From an uncultured Prevotellaceae bacterium (GTDB lineage: Bacteria > Bacteroidota > Bacteroidia > Bacteroidales > Bacteroidaceae): a stretch of DNA of 64,000 nucleotides. Below are positions 19,352 to 27,162 of this stretch, in pieces; the stretch's first letter is position 1; the number at the start of each line of letters is the position of its first letter. A program made the position numbers and the translations under genes. The notes under the pieces are model-generated. The model saw only the letters and a program-made list of their open reading frames with translations, was not told where the DNA came from and ran no database searches. The stretch is from positions 25,191 through 89,190 of the forward strand of contig CACWMK010000022.1 in assembly GCA_902761905.1 (NCBI GenBank), in the 5' to 3' direction.

Positions 19352-19407
19352 TGGCACAAAGATTTGCAATGGTGGCACACATATTTCCCCATCTTGCCGT
19401 ACCTTTG
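19352..19407 (+). promoter_or_regulatory. Regulon promoter 2: 21-bp direct repeat plus -7 box
   Basis: Half-sites TGGCACA at 19352-19358 and 19373-19379 (21 bp apart), -7 box TACCTTTG at 19400-19407 (27 bp from the second site). Between the half-sites lies AAGATTTGCA, also found in promoters 1, 4 and 5. Drives the small membrane protein and two lipoproteins. Confidence 0.72.
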
Positions 19408-19437
19408 CCACCGAGTTAACAATCAAATGTAAAGCGT

Positions 19438-19620
19438 ATGGAAATAAGTCTTATCCTCACCGTAGCCCTCGCTGCCTCCTTCATCGTGGTAGTACTGGTG
19501 CTGGTGGCTGTCATTGTTTACCAGCGATGGCAGATTGGCGACAAGAACGCCACACTGGGACGCTTCATCGACGAGAATGAGAAGATACGCCGCAAGATTG
19601 AACGCGCTGGAATCATATAA
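19438..19620 (+). CDS. Small membrane protein, 60 residues (copy 1)
   Basis: Not a family I recognise. One strong membrane helix (about residues 5-28, rich in V, L and A), then YQRWQIGDKNATLGRFIDENEK and a basic C-terminus, so probably N-out and C-in or the reverse with a charged cytoplasmic tail. A close paralog is at 24618-24800, and a relic of its first codons is at 26864. All three stand as first gene behind a regulon promoter, so the protein is a fixed part of this system. It starts 31 bp after the -7 box. Confidence 0.75.
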   Translation: MEISLILTVALAASFIVVVLVLVAVIVYQRWQIGDKNATLGRFIDENEKIRRKIERAGII

Positions 19621-19649
19621 CCCCTTATACCTATATATTTTATAAGATT

Positions 19650-20492
19650 ATGAAAAAGTATTTTATGACGCTCGCAGCCGTTCTTTGCTGCACAATTTCC
19701 GTGACAGTGGGCCTCACATCGTGCTCACAGATTGATAATCCCGTTGAGGCGCAACCTGAGAAGCAGGTCGCCATGGCCGATGTCATAACCATCGATGGTG
19801 CACGACAATCGCTCTACAAACTCGACACCAAGGAGGTACTGCCCTTCTACATCGCAGTGAACAGTGCCTACAAGGACGAGAATGGCGATATGCAGTTCTA
19901 CGATCTCTCCACGATTACCGAGGTGAAGATAAATGATGACATGTTCCTCGTCGATCCCAGCCATCTGGCCGACAACGGTTACATCAAGTTGACGCCCAAT
20001 CCGAATTCACAGGAATTCAAGGACATATTAGAGGATATCGAGTTTGTTGACGCCACTGAATGGAGCACGGATGTAATGATTGAGTTAACCAACAACCGTG
20101 GCGAGAAGTTGGAGAAAACTCTTTCGCTGGTCTATTACCCAAAGAATGAGCAGAAGGATGTGCTGAACATCAAGATGTCTGACCTGAACGAGAACAACGA
20201 AATTGTGCTCGAACCCGAAATCATTAAACAGCTAAATCTTTCGGATTGGCCTAACCAGAGGAAAGGAGATTACACATTTAGAGACTTGAACGATCTGCGC
20301 AATGCTGAAATAACGGACGATGGCAAACTAATTGTCAGCACATGGGGCTATGCTCCCGAGCCAGATGATGTAAACAAGTTGTCACTGGTCTTTACCCGTA
20401 GCCTTACAGGTAGCCCCTATCCGATGCTTCCAGAAGGCGAGGGCCTGATGATTAACTTCCGTTACGAATTAGAATTGAACATCACCGAATAA
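19650..20492 (+). CDS. Lipoprotein of unknown function, 280 residues
   Basis: Signal peptide with the recurring MTLAAVLCC core and a lipobox LTSC (Cys25), so probably anchored in a membrane, likely the outer membrane. The rest is acidic and looks beta-rich, without cysteines or recognisable catalytic motifs. It follows the small membrane protein by 29 bp and precedes another lipoprotein by 19 bp, so all three are probably one transcript from the regulon promoter at 19352. I do not recognise the fold. Confidence 0.72.
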   Translation: MKKYFMTLAAVLCCTISVTVGLTSCSQIDNPVEAQPEKQVAMADVITIDGARQSLYKLDTKEVLPFYIAVNSAYKDENGDMQFYDLSTITEVKINDDMFLVDPSHLADNGYIKLTPNPNSQEFKDILEDIEFVDATEWSTDVMIELTNNRGEKLEKTLSLVYYPKNEQKDVLNIKMSDLNENNEIVLEPEIIKQLNLSDWPNQRKGDYTFRDLNDLRNAEITDDGKLIVSTWGYAPEPDDVNKLSLVFTRSLTGSPYPMLPEGEGLMINFRYELELNITE

Positions 20493-20511
20493 ATAAATAT
20501 TAAAAACAGAT

Positions 20512-21105
20512 ATGAAAACAAGCAAATTCTTTCTGGCAGCACTGGCAGTGATGTGCGCCATGACAACAGTGCTTACCGCCTGCGGAAGCGACAATAATGA
20601 TGACAACAACACACCGAGAACTGCCGAAGTGAAAGGCATCGGTGCACACTACACATTCAGCGTGACGGAGCAGATGTCGCAACTCTGCGACTACACCATC
20701 ACCTACTACGACATCGGTGGCAAACTGGAAACCGAGAAAGTCACATGGGCCGTTACGAATGGTGTGGCCACATGGGAGAAGACTGTCAGCAACACAACTT
20801 TCCCTGCTACCTTTGGAATAAAGGTCAGCGTGAGTGTGAAGAGCGACGCACAGCTCGAAGGTGTGAAGGTAGATAACGTCTATCCTGTCACTGAAAAGTT
20901 GTTCGTCGAGGGTGTTACCACCGAAGGCAAGCCTGCCTGGGAAAAGACAATCTTCTTCAATGGTAATGTCAGCACTCATGCCAGCACCAGTGGCGACAAA
21001 CTGAATGCGTTCTTTGAAGCTATGGAGAACCATGGTGGCATGGTGAACAAGTGCTACACCTTCGACAAGGAAGGCAACGAGATTGCCACCGCCTCAATAG
21101 AATAA
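20512..21105 (+). CDS. Lipoprotein of unknown function, 197 residues
   Basis: Lipobox LTAC (Cys24) followed by an acidic, asparagine-rich linker typical of Bacteroidota surface lipoproteins (SDNNDDNN). The C-terminal part ends in CYTFDKEGNEIATASIE. The lipoprotein at 21873-22475 has a similar layout and a related ending (FTFTFDKDGKMSTTKE), so they are distant paralogs. Last gene of the operon; a hairpin terminator follows at 21137. Confidence 0.72.
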   Translation: MKTSKFFLAALAVMCAMTTVLTACGSDNNDDNNTPRTAEVKGIGAHYTFSVTEQMSQLCDYTITYYDIGGKLETEKVTWAVTNGVATWEKTVSNTTFPATFGIKVSVSVKSDAQLEGVKVDNVYPVTEKLFVEGVTTEGKPAWEKTIFFNGNVSTHASTSGDKLNAFFEAMENHGGMVNKCYTFDKEGNEIATASIE

Positions 21106-21136
21106 ATTCTCGCCTTATACATATTTTATTTAATTA

Positions 21137-21170
21137 CCGCCAGCGAAACAGATGTTTCACTGGCGGTTTG
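21137..21170 (+). terminator. Terminator after the lipoprotein operon
   Basis: 14-bp stem CCGCCAGCGAAACA / TGTTTCACTGGCGG (one mismatch) with a GA loop, followed only by TTTG; the T-run is short. Confidence 0.6.
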
Positions 21171-21222
21171 AATTATGCTACCCAATATAGGTTTTACAGA
21201 ATATCAATGCGGAGTGCTATAA

Positions 21223-21747
21223 CTGTCGGAAGCCAGCAGCCATATAGTCATCGAGCTTACCGATCATGTCTTGGCCGCACAGATAGCTTTAGACGCCATA
21301 GAAGCCTCGGGCATTGAGAGGGCCAGTCATCTGGCGTTCAAATTATTGTTGGATGATGGATGTGAAACTGTAGAGTTTACCACAAACCATAGAGCTGCAG
21401 TCCGTGCGCTTTCTCTGGTACTAGATAATGCCCGTAAGTTTACAGCTCCTGCTGAGGCTTATGGACAACATGCCGCAACGGATGGGAAAGAACGTGTCGT
21501 TTTGAGACTTAGCGTCGCTGACGGCGGCGTGCAGTTCATCGTCGAAGATACGGGTATCGGCATCCCTGCAACCGAGGCCGAGCGTATTTTCGATGAGTTC
21601 GTACAACTAAATGAATACTACGATGGCACAGGCATCGGACTAACCGTAGCTCGCAGCTTATCCCGCCGTCTGGGTGGTGATATCCAACTTGATACTACCT
21701 ATACCGATGGCGCTCGATTTGTGATGACATTACCCATTCCGGCCTAA
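21223..21747 (+). pseudogene. Histidine kinase C-terminal fragment (ATPase domain only)
   Basis: The frame is open from 21223 after a TAA at 21220, but there is no good start codon before a TTG at 21271. It carries the HATPase motifs in order: N-box LVLDNARKFT, G1 VEDTGIGIP, G2 GTGIGLTVARS and a closing GGDIQLDTTYTDGARFVMTLP. The dimerisation and phosphoacceptor region and any sensor are missing. The ending resembles that of the kinase at 37989. I read it as a remnant of a deleted two-component sensor. Confidence 0.7.
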
Positions 21748-21790
21748 CGGTTACACTCTCCGCCTAATTGATATAAGCAAATTATTAACA

Positions 21791-21821
21791 GGAAAAAAAT
21801 AAAAAAGCTGGCGTCCGCCAG
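21791..21821 (-). terminator. Terminator of the chimeric lipoprotein gene
   Basis: Minus strand: CTGGCG-GA-CGCCAG followed by CTTTTTTATTTTTTT. It lies 52 bp downstream of the stop at 21873. Confidence 0.7.
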
Positions 21822-21872
21822 GGACCACCAACTCTGTTCGACGGATGAAAACTTACCTTCCGTCTAAAAACG

Positions 21873-22475
21873 TTATTCTTTGGTGGTCGACATTTTGCCA
21901 TCCTTGTCGAACGTGAAGGTGAAATTTTGGTTCAGACGGCCGGCATTGATTATTTCAGCCACTTTGTTGCCAGCGCCTTCACCGCCTCCCTTTGATGTAT
22001 ATGATTCGCCGTTATTTATCAAAAAGCCAGCATCGTTGTAGAGTCCATAGATGTATGCATAGCCACGGCTGTATTTGAATTTCTCTATCGAATCGATTGA
22101 TCCCTTGAGTTTGACCTCACGTTTGAAGGTAAAGGTGGCGGGCAGACCGTCGTAAGCCACGGTAATCTCGCACGCATAATTCTTATCAATGTTGTTCTCG
22201 TTCAAAACAAGAAATCTTGGCTCGTAACCATCGTTGTAATAAATAGTCTCCTCGCAGTTATCAAGCATGTCCTGAGTGGTGTAGACAGTGAAAGTCATAG
22301 CTACTTTAGCAGGAGTCTTGTCATCCTTGTTGTCTTTGTTGTTGTCATCGTCGCTGCTGCAGGCGCTGAATATGGTCATTGTCATTGCGCAGCAAAGAAC
22401 GGCTGCTAGCGTCATGATTGTCTTTTTCAATTGCTGCTTCTTGGCCTCAATTTGTTCATTTGTAAGTGTTGCCAT
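21873..22475 (-). CDS. Chimeric lipoprotein: peptide-leader start fused to a lipoprotein
   Basis: The first 16 codons (MATLTNEQIEAKKQQL) are those of the peptide gene at 36933, followed directly by KKTIMTLAAVLCCAMTMT, the normal start of the neighbouring lipoproteins, with lipobox FSAC. The body is 150 residues of unknown fold with an Asp/Asn/Lys linker. The promoter and leader codons are part of a 180-bp inverted repeat shared with 36803-36982. The signal peptide thus has an unusually long charged n-region; whether it is still exported cannot be told. An internal ATG five codons into the fused signal could serve as an alternative start. Confidence 0.75.
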   Translation of the reverse strand: MATLTNEQIEAKKQQLKKTIMTLAAVLCCAMTMTIFSACSSDDDNNKDNKDDKTPAKVAMTFTVYTTQDMLDNCEETIYYNDGYEPRFLVLNENNIDKNYACEITVAYDGLPATFTFKREVKLKGSIDSIEKFKYSRGYAYIYGLYNDAGFLINNGESYTSKGGGEGAGNKVAEIINAGRLNQNFTFTFDKDGKMSTTKE

Positions 22476-22605
22476 AATTTTTAATATTTTGTTGATTAAT
22501 AATTGAATTCGGTTGCAAAATTACAAACAATTATCCAAACTAATGTCTCACTAGCGGAAAAATATGTTTCATTTTTGGAATTTTCTTCATTTTGTTAATT
22601 TTGCA
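22426..22605 (-). repeat. 180-bp inverted repeat, left copy
   Basis: Reverse complement of 36803-36982 with four differences in 180 positions. It contains, in minus-strand order, the last codons of a glycosyltransferase gene (AKLTK then TGA in place of TAA), a regulon promoter and the first 16 codons of a double-glycine peptide gene. The two copies point outward from the 14.2-kb segment between them. Confidence 0.9.
22516..22571 (-). promoter_or_regulatory. Regulon promoter 3 (in the left inverted repeat)
   Basis: Minus strand: TGAAACA (22571-22565) and TGAGACA (22550-22544), 21 bp apart; -7 box TAATTTTG (22523-22516) 27 bp from the second site. It drives the chimeric lipoprotein. Confidence 0.65.
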
Positions 22606-22620
22606 ATAGAATTAATGATA

Positions 22621-23247
22621 CTATTTTACTAAGTGGTTTAAGTCGTTCTTGTCGAAAGGCTGGAAACTGATGGCCCAGCTGCCGCCATCCTTCTCCCATG
22701 AGGAGACTTGTACCTCGATTGAGCCATCGGCAGAAAGGTAGAGGTAGGTGAGGTCGGCATTGAAGTCGTCGAACTTGATTTCCCCCTTATTTACAAATCC
22801 GTTGCGTTCCAACTCGGCCATAACAGGTTCTAGAGGCATGGGAAAGAAATAGTCGTATGAAACGAGGTAGAGATTGGTCCCGTCGGCATTGGCAAAGTAG
22901 AAACCCAACTTACACTTGCCTTTGGTGTACTCCTTACAATAGGAACGACCTCCCTCATATTCGAAAGTGTTCAGGTCACTTGCTTTCCACTCGGCATAGT
23001 CTGCGTATGTTGCCTTGAGGTACTTCTCTACGTCGGCCAGCGAGGAACCGAAAGCCATGTAGGGCTTAATTTCGATCGAGTCGAGGTTAATCACTAAGGC
23101 CGTAGAATCTTCCGACATCTCTGTCGTTGCGGTCTTGTCTCTGTTGTCGCAGGCGGTGAATACTGTTGTTGTCATTACGCAGCAAAGGACGGCTGCAAAG
23201 GCTGCTCTCACTCGACCGTAGGTCAATGTCATGATAATCTTTTTCAT
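22621..23247 (-). CDS. Lipoprotein with an enlarged signal peptide, 208 residues
   Basis: Lipobox FTAC (Cys33). Compared with the neighbours' signal MKKIIMTLAAVLCC, nine residues (about TYGRVRAAF) are inserted after MKKIIMTL; at DNA level this is a 27-bp in-frame insertion. The mature part is acidic and looks beta-rich, with YLYLSADGSIEVQVSSWEKDGGSW near the C-terminus. No recognised family. It follows the gene at 23282-24163 by 34 bp and is probably the last gene of the operon starting at 24800. Confidence 0.7.
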   Translation of the reverse strand: MKKIIMTLTYGRVRAAFAAVLCCVMTTTVFTACDNRDKTATTEMSEDSTALVINLDSIEIKPYMAFGSSLADVEKYLKATYADYAEWKASDLNTFEYEGGRSYCKEYTKGKCKLGFYFANADGTNLYLVSYDYFFPMPLEPVMAELERNGFVNKGEIKFDDFNADLTYLYLSADGSIEVQVSSWEKDGGSWAISFQPFDKNDLNHLVK

Positions 23248-23281
23248 ATTTACTTGTTATTATTTAAGTTATTTATTTTTA

Positions 23282-24163
23282 TCAGTCGATGGAGATGACT
23301 TTGAGATTCTCGCCAGCGTCAAGAGCTGCCTTGATGTCCTTGCCACCACTCTGCACCTTGCAGCGACTGATGTCATCGCCTTCTACGGCTTCAATCTTCA
23401 ACTTGCCAATCTGCGACTTAGCCTCGCGTCCGGCAACGGTCTTGACGGTATATACGCCCAAGTGTAGTCCTTCGCAAGCGCCTTCACCACTACCTAGGTC
23501 GATGTATACCTCCTTCTGCTTATCCTTCTTGGCGGCAGCGCCCTCAATGATGTTGGCCTCCAATGGACGGTACTTGTTGAGCCAAGCGCTGATGCGATTT
23601 GAGAACCGACTGATTGCATCACGGATGGCCTTGTCAGAATCAGAGTAAGAAGAACTCCCCATGCCTGAACCGCTAAACGAAGGGCTTGCAACTACCTCGC
23701 CTGTCTTTGCATCTTTCAGTGTAAGCATCGCCTCAACCACACCTGTATAGTTGGTTGTTATCTGAGTCTTCCCGTCCTTATCTTTCCATGTGCGGCTATC
23801 TGTCTTGGCCTTTATGTTAGTGATGACGGCATCGGCCACAAGATTGCCCTCCTCCATCACATCATCCAAATTCACCAGACCTTCGTTAAATCGGAAGCGA
23901 CGAGAGTTGGATAGTCCGTTGATGATTGCGTTCTTCACGTCTTCTTCATACTTGGTAGCCTGCACGTCGGCCTTACCGGTCAGTACGCCAGACAATACCT
24001 TACCAATGGTCTCGCCAGTTGATAGTTTCTCGTTGTGGTGAGTGTACTGCACATTGCCAAGCGTGATACGATACATCCGGTTTCTGTTTGTCTGGGCATC
24101 TTGTGCCGAAACTGTGATTGCGCAGCAAAGGACGGCTGCTAGCGTCATGATTATTTTTTTCAT
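23282..24163 (-). CDS. Secreted CsgG/FlgT-like protein, 293 residues
   Basis: Signal peptide MKKIIMTLAAVLCCAITVSA cut before QDAQ; no lipobox. The mid-part (conserved-looking GNLVADAVITNIK..., then VEAMLTLKDAKTGEVVAS) resembles the CsgG-type fold of outer-membrane-associated proteins, and the C-terminal 70 residues (YIDLGSGEGACEGLHLGVYTV, then IGKLKIEAVEGDDISRCKV) resemble the FlgT C-terminal domain. Both comparisons are from memory. Role unknown; perhaps a periplasmic or outer membrane assembly factor. Same operon as 24800 and 24562. Confidence 0.62.
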   Translation of the reverse strand: MKKIIMTLAAVLCCAITVSAQDAQTNRNRMYRITLGNVQYTHHNEKLSTGETIGKVLSGVLTGKADVQATKYEEDVKNAIINGLSNSRRFRFNEGLVNLDDVMEEGNLVADAVITNIKAKTDSRTWKDKDGKTQITTNYTGVVEAMLTLKDAKTGEVVASPSFSGSGMGSSSYSDSDKAIRDAISRFSNRISAWLNKYRPLEANIIEGAAAKKDKQKEVYIDLGSGEGACEGLHLGVYTVKTVAGREAKSQIGKLKIEAVEGDDISRCKVQSGGKDIKAALDAGENLKVISID

Positions 24164-24175
24164 TGTTGTTTATGA

Positions 24176-24562
24176 TTAGAATTTGTACTCTTTAAGTATT
24201 TTTTGTCTGCCGTCAGGACGGCGGGTCTTGAAGATAACCACCTTGCCGCTTCTGCCTTGAAGCTTAGTCTTCAAGTTCTCGTAACAAGCATCGCAGGCTT
24301 CTTTCACTTGGCCATCGGCACCGCCCATGATGGGCTCGAGACCAACTGAGAATCTGATGGCAGTGTCGAATGGACCGCAGGCATCCTGATAATCGAAGTC
24401 GGTGCTGAAGGATTTGTAACTGTAGAAGGCGTTGGAATCGTACATTCCATTTAATTCGTCCTCGAGTTTTTCACATGAGGCAAGCGAGAGGCACGAAATT
24501 GTGAGCAGAAGTGTTGTCGTTACCGTCATCATTCTTGTTGTAAGTTTTTTCATAACCAACAT
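24176..24562 (-). CDS. Small lipoprotein, 128 residues
   Basis: Start at 24562 or, four codons in, at 24553. Lipobox LASC (Cys30), then an acidic segment and a compact domain with three cysteines (ACGPF, EACDACYENL) and a basic C-terminus. The gene starts 55 bp downstream of the small membrane protein gene and ends 12 bp before 24163. Family not recognised. Confidence 0.68.
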   Translation of the reverse strand: MLVMKKLTTRMMTVTTTLLLTISCLSLASCEKLEDELNGMYDSNAFYSYKSFSTDFDYQDACGPFDTAIRFSVGLEPIMGGADGQVKEACDACYENLKTKLQGRSGKVVIFKTRRPDGRQKILKEYKF

Positions 24563-24617
24563 AATGTTTAGAGTTTTAATTGTTAATACTATTTTAAATT
24601 ATAATTATTTCTATAGG

Positions 24618-24800
24618 TTACAAAAGACCCGCTTTTGATATCTTTCTGCGCATCTTTTCGTTTTCGTCGATGAAACGACCAAGTGTGGCGTTCTTGTCGC
24701 CTATCTGCCAACGCTGGTAGACGATTATAGCTATGAGCACCAATACCACTACTATCATGGTGGCTGCGAGGGCTACACTGAGGATGATACTTAACTCCAT
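24618..24800 (-). CDS. Small membrane protein, 60 residues (copy 2)
   Basis: Paralog of 19438-19620: same length, same membrane helix and the identical block YQRWQIGDKNATLGRFIDENEK; differences are conservative. First gene behind regulon promoter 4 on the minus strand, followed by lipoproteins, just as copy 1 is on the plus strand. Confidence 0.75.
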   Translation of the reverse strand: MELSIILSVALAATMIVVVLVLIAIIVYQRWQIGDKNATLGRFIDENEKMRRKISKAGLL

Positions 24801-24826
24801 AGCATTGCATTTTTGATTTCACGCTG

Positions 24827-24882
24827 CAAAGGTACAGCAAGGCGGGGAAACGGTTGTGCCACCCATGCAAATCTTTGTGCCA
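24827..24882 (-). promoter_or_regulatory. Regulon promoter 4: 21-bp direct repeat plus -7 box
   Basis: Minus strand: TGGCACA (24882-24876) and TGGCACA (24861-24855), 21 bp apart; TACCTTTG (24834-24827) 27 bp from the second site. Confidence 0.72.
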
Positions 24883-24922
24883 ATTACTCAAAAACAGCAT
24901 TTTAGCTGTGGCACAGCGTAAA

Positions 24923-24961
24923 AAAAACAAAGCCCGCCGTGACACAGCGAGCTTTGTTTTA
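24923..24961 (-). terminator. Bidirectional terminator after regulator 3
   Basis: Stem ACAAAGC / GCTTTGT with a further CGC / GCG pairing inside, A-run on one side and TTTT on the other. Same position relative to the regulator and promoter as the terminator at 15621. Confidence 0.75.
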
Positions 24962-24980
24962 TCGATGAAATGGGACTTTT

Positions 24981-26663
24981 CTACTTTTTCGCAACTTGAC
25001 GATAGTCGGAAGGCGACATGGCGTAAGTTTCGCTGAAAAGACGATAGAAGGTGCGACGGGATAGTCCGCAAAGTTCAGCGATTAGACCAACGGAGTCGTC
25101 AGTGGTAGAAAGCAAATGCGCGGCGTGGCGCAGACGGTAACTGTTGATGAAGTCGGCAGGCGTCTGGTCGGCACACTCGCGAATGGCATCGTGGATGTAT
25201 GTTCGGTTGGTGCCTAGCATACGTGCCAGTGTGTCTTGATTTGTGTCGGGATCGGTGAAGATGTCGGGTTGTTTCATCAGTTCGCAGAGTCGTCGGTAGA
25301 GTTGTTGACTAGTGGTGAGTTCAGCCTCGGGCGCGGCCTCCAACTGTTCAAGGGCCTGTTGCTGCTCTTGTTCGCGCTGTTCAATATCGGCCAACAAGCG
25401 GCGGTTCTTCTCCGTCAGTACCTTATTATATTTATAAGAACGCCAAAGCAAGTAGGCTATAAGTACACATATAAGGACTGCTGCAACGATTATGATGCGG
25501 TGGATGATTAGCGACTGGCGGCGGCTGGCAATCTCTGCCTCTTTCTGGCGGATTTCCTGCTGCTGCTCCACGTCAATCTTTCGCTCCTCCAGATGAATGG
25601 AATCGGTCAGATGGCGCATTCGGTCGGCATATACCATAGCCTCGTCCGTGCGCCCAGCCTTTTTCAATGCCTTGTAGTGGCTCATCATATAGTTGGTAAT
25701 GTAGGAGCTATTGATGGAGCTGCCCCGGGCCAGATAGAGGGAATCGGTCTGGCGGAACAGACGGATGGCTTCGTCATAGCGAGCTACTATCGTGAGGTAG
25801 CGGGCATCGGCTACCAAGTCATAGGGCGACGGATTCGGAGCCAGCCGATGTTTCTGGTATAGAGCCTCGGCCTTGTCGTAAAAGCCATTGGCTGCATAGC
25901 TCAGGGCCTGGTTGATGATAAGGTTGTTGCTGCGTAAGTTTAAAACGTTCTCCGGCATGTCTGGACAGCGGGCCATACGGGCCAGGGCCGTATCGCTGTT
26001 AGCTACCAAAGGCAGAGCCTTTTGAGGCAGGTCATGCTCAAGGTAGAACTCCGTGGTCTCTATTACGGCTATAGACAAGGCATCTATAATCCAGTAATCT
26101 TTGGGCTGTGTTACGCCCATCATCAGGTCGACGCCCTCCTGATAATAGTGTTCGGCCTGTTCGATGTGCCCCATGCGCTCCTCGCAACTGGCTTTGGTGG
26201 TAAGCGCACGACTTTTTACCCGCAGGGCCATCTGCTCGTCCAAACCACCCATGTCCACGTCGGCAATAATTTCGTCGGCCAAATGGATGGACTTTCCCCA
26301 TTCGCCATTTTTGTTTAGCAGCGAGGTAATCAGGAGAAGGGCCGAATAATAGTTAACACCTTCGCTCCTGAGTTCGGGACTATTCTTGATCTTCTCGCCG
26401 TAGAAAATAGCCAATTGTGTCTTGCCCATTTGCCCATAAACATTGGTTCTAATCAGGTTGGCCGTAGTTTCCGAAAACACGCCAACCTGCTCAGCACTGT
26501 CTACCCGCGATAATACTTGTTCTGGGTTCGAGAATAATATTTCCTGAAGCTCGTTCTTCAAGTTGGTTGCTTCCTCACTGCGGTCAGGTTTCGTGCAGCC
26601 TATCGTCAGGGCCACTACGGCGACAATAGTTGTCAAAATGATTATATATCTGCTCTTTTTCAT
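24981..26663 (-). CDS. TPR-transmembrane-AraC regulator 3
   Basis: 560 residues from the ATG at 26663 (MKKSRYIIIL), chosen because regulator 4 starts at the same conserved place; an ATG three codons upstream (26672) is possible. Lipobox TIGC, TPR-like helical region with paired A-x-x-Y repeats, membrane helix followed by LLWRSYKYNKVLTEKNRRLL, coiled coil and AraC-type HTH nearly identical to the other three copies. It reads away from the peptide genes at 26933, and its 3' end is followed by a terminator and regulon promoter 4. It therefore sits between two regulon promoters. Confidence 0.8.
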   Translation of the reverse strand: MKKSRYIIILTTIVAVVALTIGCTKPDRSEEATNLKNELQEILFSNPEQVLSRVDSAEQVGVFSETTANLIRTNVYGQMGKTQLAIFYGEKIKNSPELRSEGVNYYSALLLITSLLNKNGEWGKSIHLADEIIADVDMGGLDEQMALRVKSRALTTKASCEERMGHIEQAEHYYQEGVDLMMGVTQPKDYWIIDALSIAVIETTEFYLEHDLPQKALPLVANSDTALARMARCPDMPENVLNLRSNNLIINQALSYAANGFYDKAEALYQKHRLAPNPSPYDLVADARYLTIVARYDEAIRLFRQTDSLYLARGSSINSSYITNYMMSHYKALKKAGRTDEAMVYADRMRHLTDSIHLEERKIDVEQQQEIRQKEAEIASRRQSLIIHRIIIVAAVLICVLIAYLLWRSYKYNKVLTEKNRRLLADIEQREQEQQQALEQLEAAPEAELTTSQQLYRRLCELMKQPDIFTDPDTNQDTLARMLGTNRTYIHDAIRECADQTPADFINSYRLRHAAHLLSTTDDSVGLIAELCGLSRRTFYRLFSETYAMSPSDYRQVAKK

Positions 26664-26686
26664 AAGTGTCATTGATAAAATTGCAG

Positions 26687-26694
26687 CAAAGGTA
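26687..26694 (-). promoter_or_regulatory. -7 box of regulator 3
   Basis: Minus-strand TACCTTTG 23 bp before the ATG at 26663. About 60 bp around it (AAGTGTACCTTTGCTGCA to the start codon) is nearly the same as in front of regulator 4 at 28910. Confidence 0.55.
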
Positions 26695-26782
26695 CACTTT
26701 TTTTCCTAATAATCGAAAACTTTTTCTTTTTTTACCTCGTTTTTATGCTTTGCCACGGCCTGGAATGCAGGTTTTGCAGAAT

Positions 26783-26838
26783 TGACACAAAGATTTGCAA
26801 GGGTGGCACACATGTTTCCACGCTTTGCCGTACCTTTG
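26783..26838 (+). promoter_or_regulatory. Regulon promoter 5, in front of the peptide genes
   Basis: TGACACA at 26783-26789 and TGGCACA at 26804-26810 (21 bp apart), TACCTTTG at 26831-26838 (27 bp from the second site). Divergent from regulator 3. Confidence 0.72.
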
Positions 26839-26863
26839 CCACCGATAATAAAATATAAAGCGT

Positions 26864-26899
26864 GTGGAAATAAGTCCTATCCTCACCGTAGCACAATAG
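26864..26899 (+). pseudogene. Relic of the small membrane protein gene
   Basis: About 35 bp match the start of copy 1 at 19438, but the ATG is GTG and the frame stops after 11 codons (MEISPILTVAQ if GTG is used). The match ends abruptly at GTAGC, and the peptide gene region follows. Promoter 5 therefore used to drive a third copy of the membrane protein. Confidence 0.65.
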
Positions 26900-26932
26900 A
26901 ACAATGTCTCACCTTATAAATAATAATGTATT

Positions 26933-27121
26933 ATGGCAACAATGACAAACGAACAGATTGAGCAGAAGAAGCAGCAGTTGAAGCAACTGGCTGAAGAAGT
27001 AAAACAACTGAAGAACGAACTGGTGGAAGCCGGAGCGTGGCCCCTCAGCGAGGATGACCTCGACAACGTGGCTGGCGGTCTTCTTATGCCATGGATCCTT
27101 AACCCTGAAGCTTATTTCTAA
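26933..27121 (+). CDS. Double-glycine leader peptide A, 62 residues
   Basis: Likely precursor of a secreted peptide. A charged helical leader (MATMTNEQIEQKKQQLKQLA...) ends in DDLDNVAGG, a pattern like the Nif11/NHLP-type and Bacteroidales GG-type leaders I know from peptide natural products. Cleavage after GG would release LLMPWILNPEAYF, a 13-residue hydrophobic core without cysteine. Four relatives are in the window (27163, 33160, 33428, 36933). First intact gene behind regulon promoter 5. No protease/exporter of the C39 type is in the window. Confidence 0.75.
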   Translation: MATMTNEQIEQKKQQLKQLAEEVKQLKNELVEAGAWPLSEDDLDNVAGGLLMPWILNPEAYF

Positions 27122-27162
27122 AAAGGTAAAACGTTCATTCGTATTATTCAAATCAAAGCATC

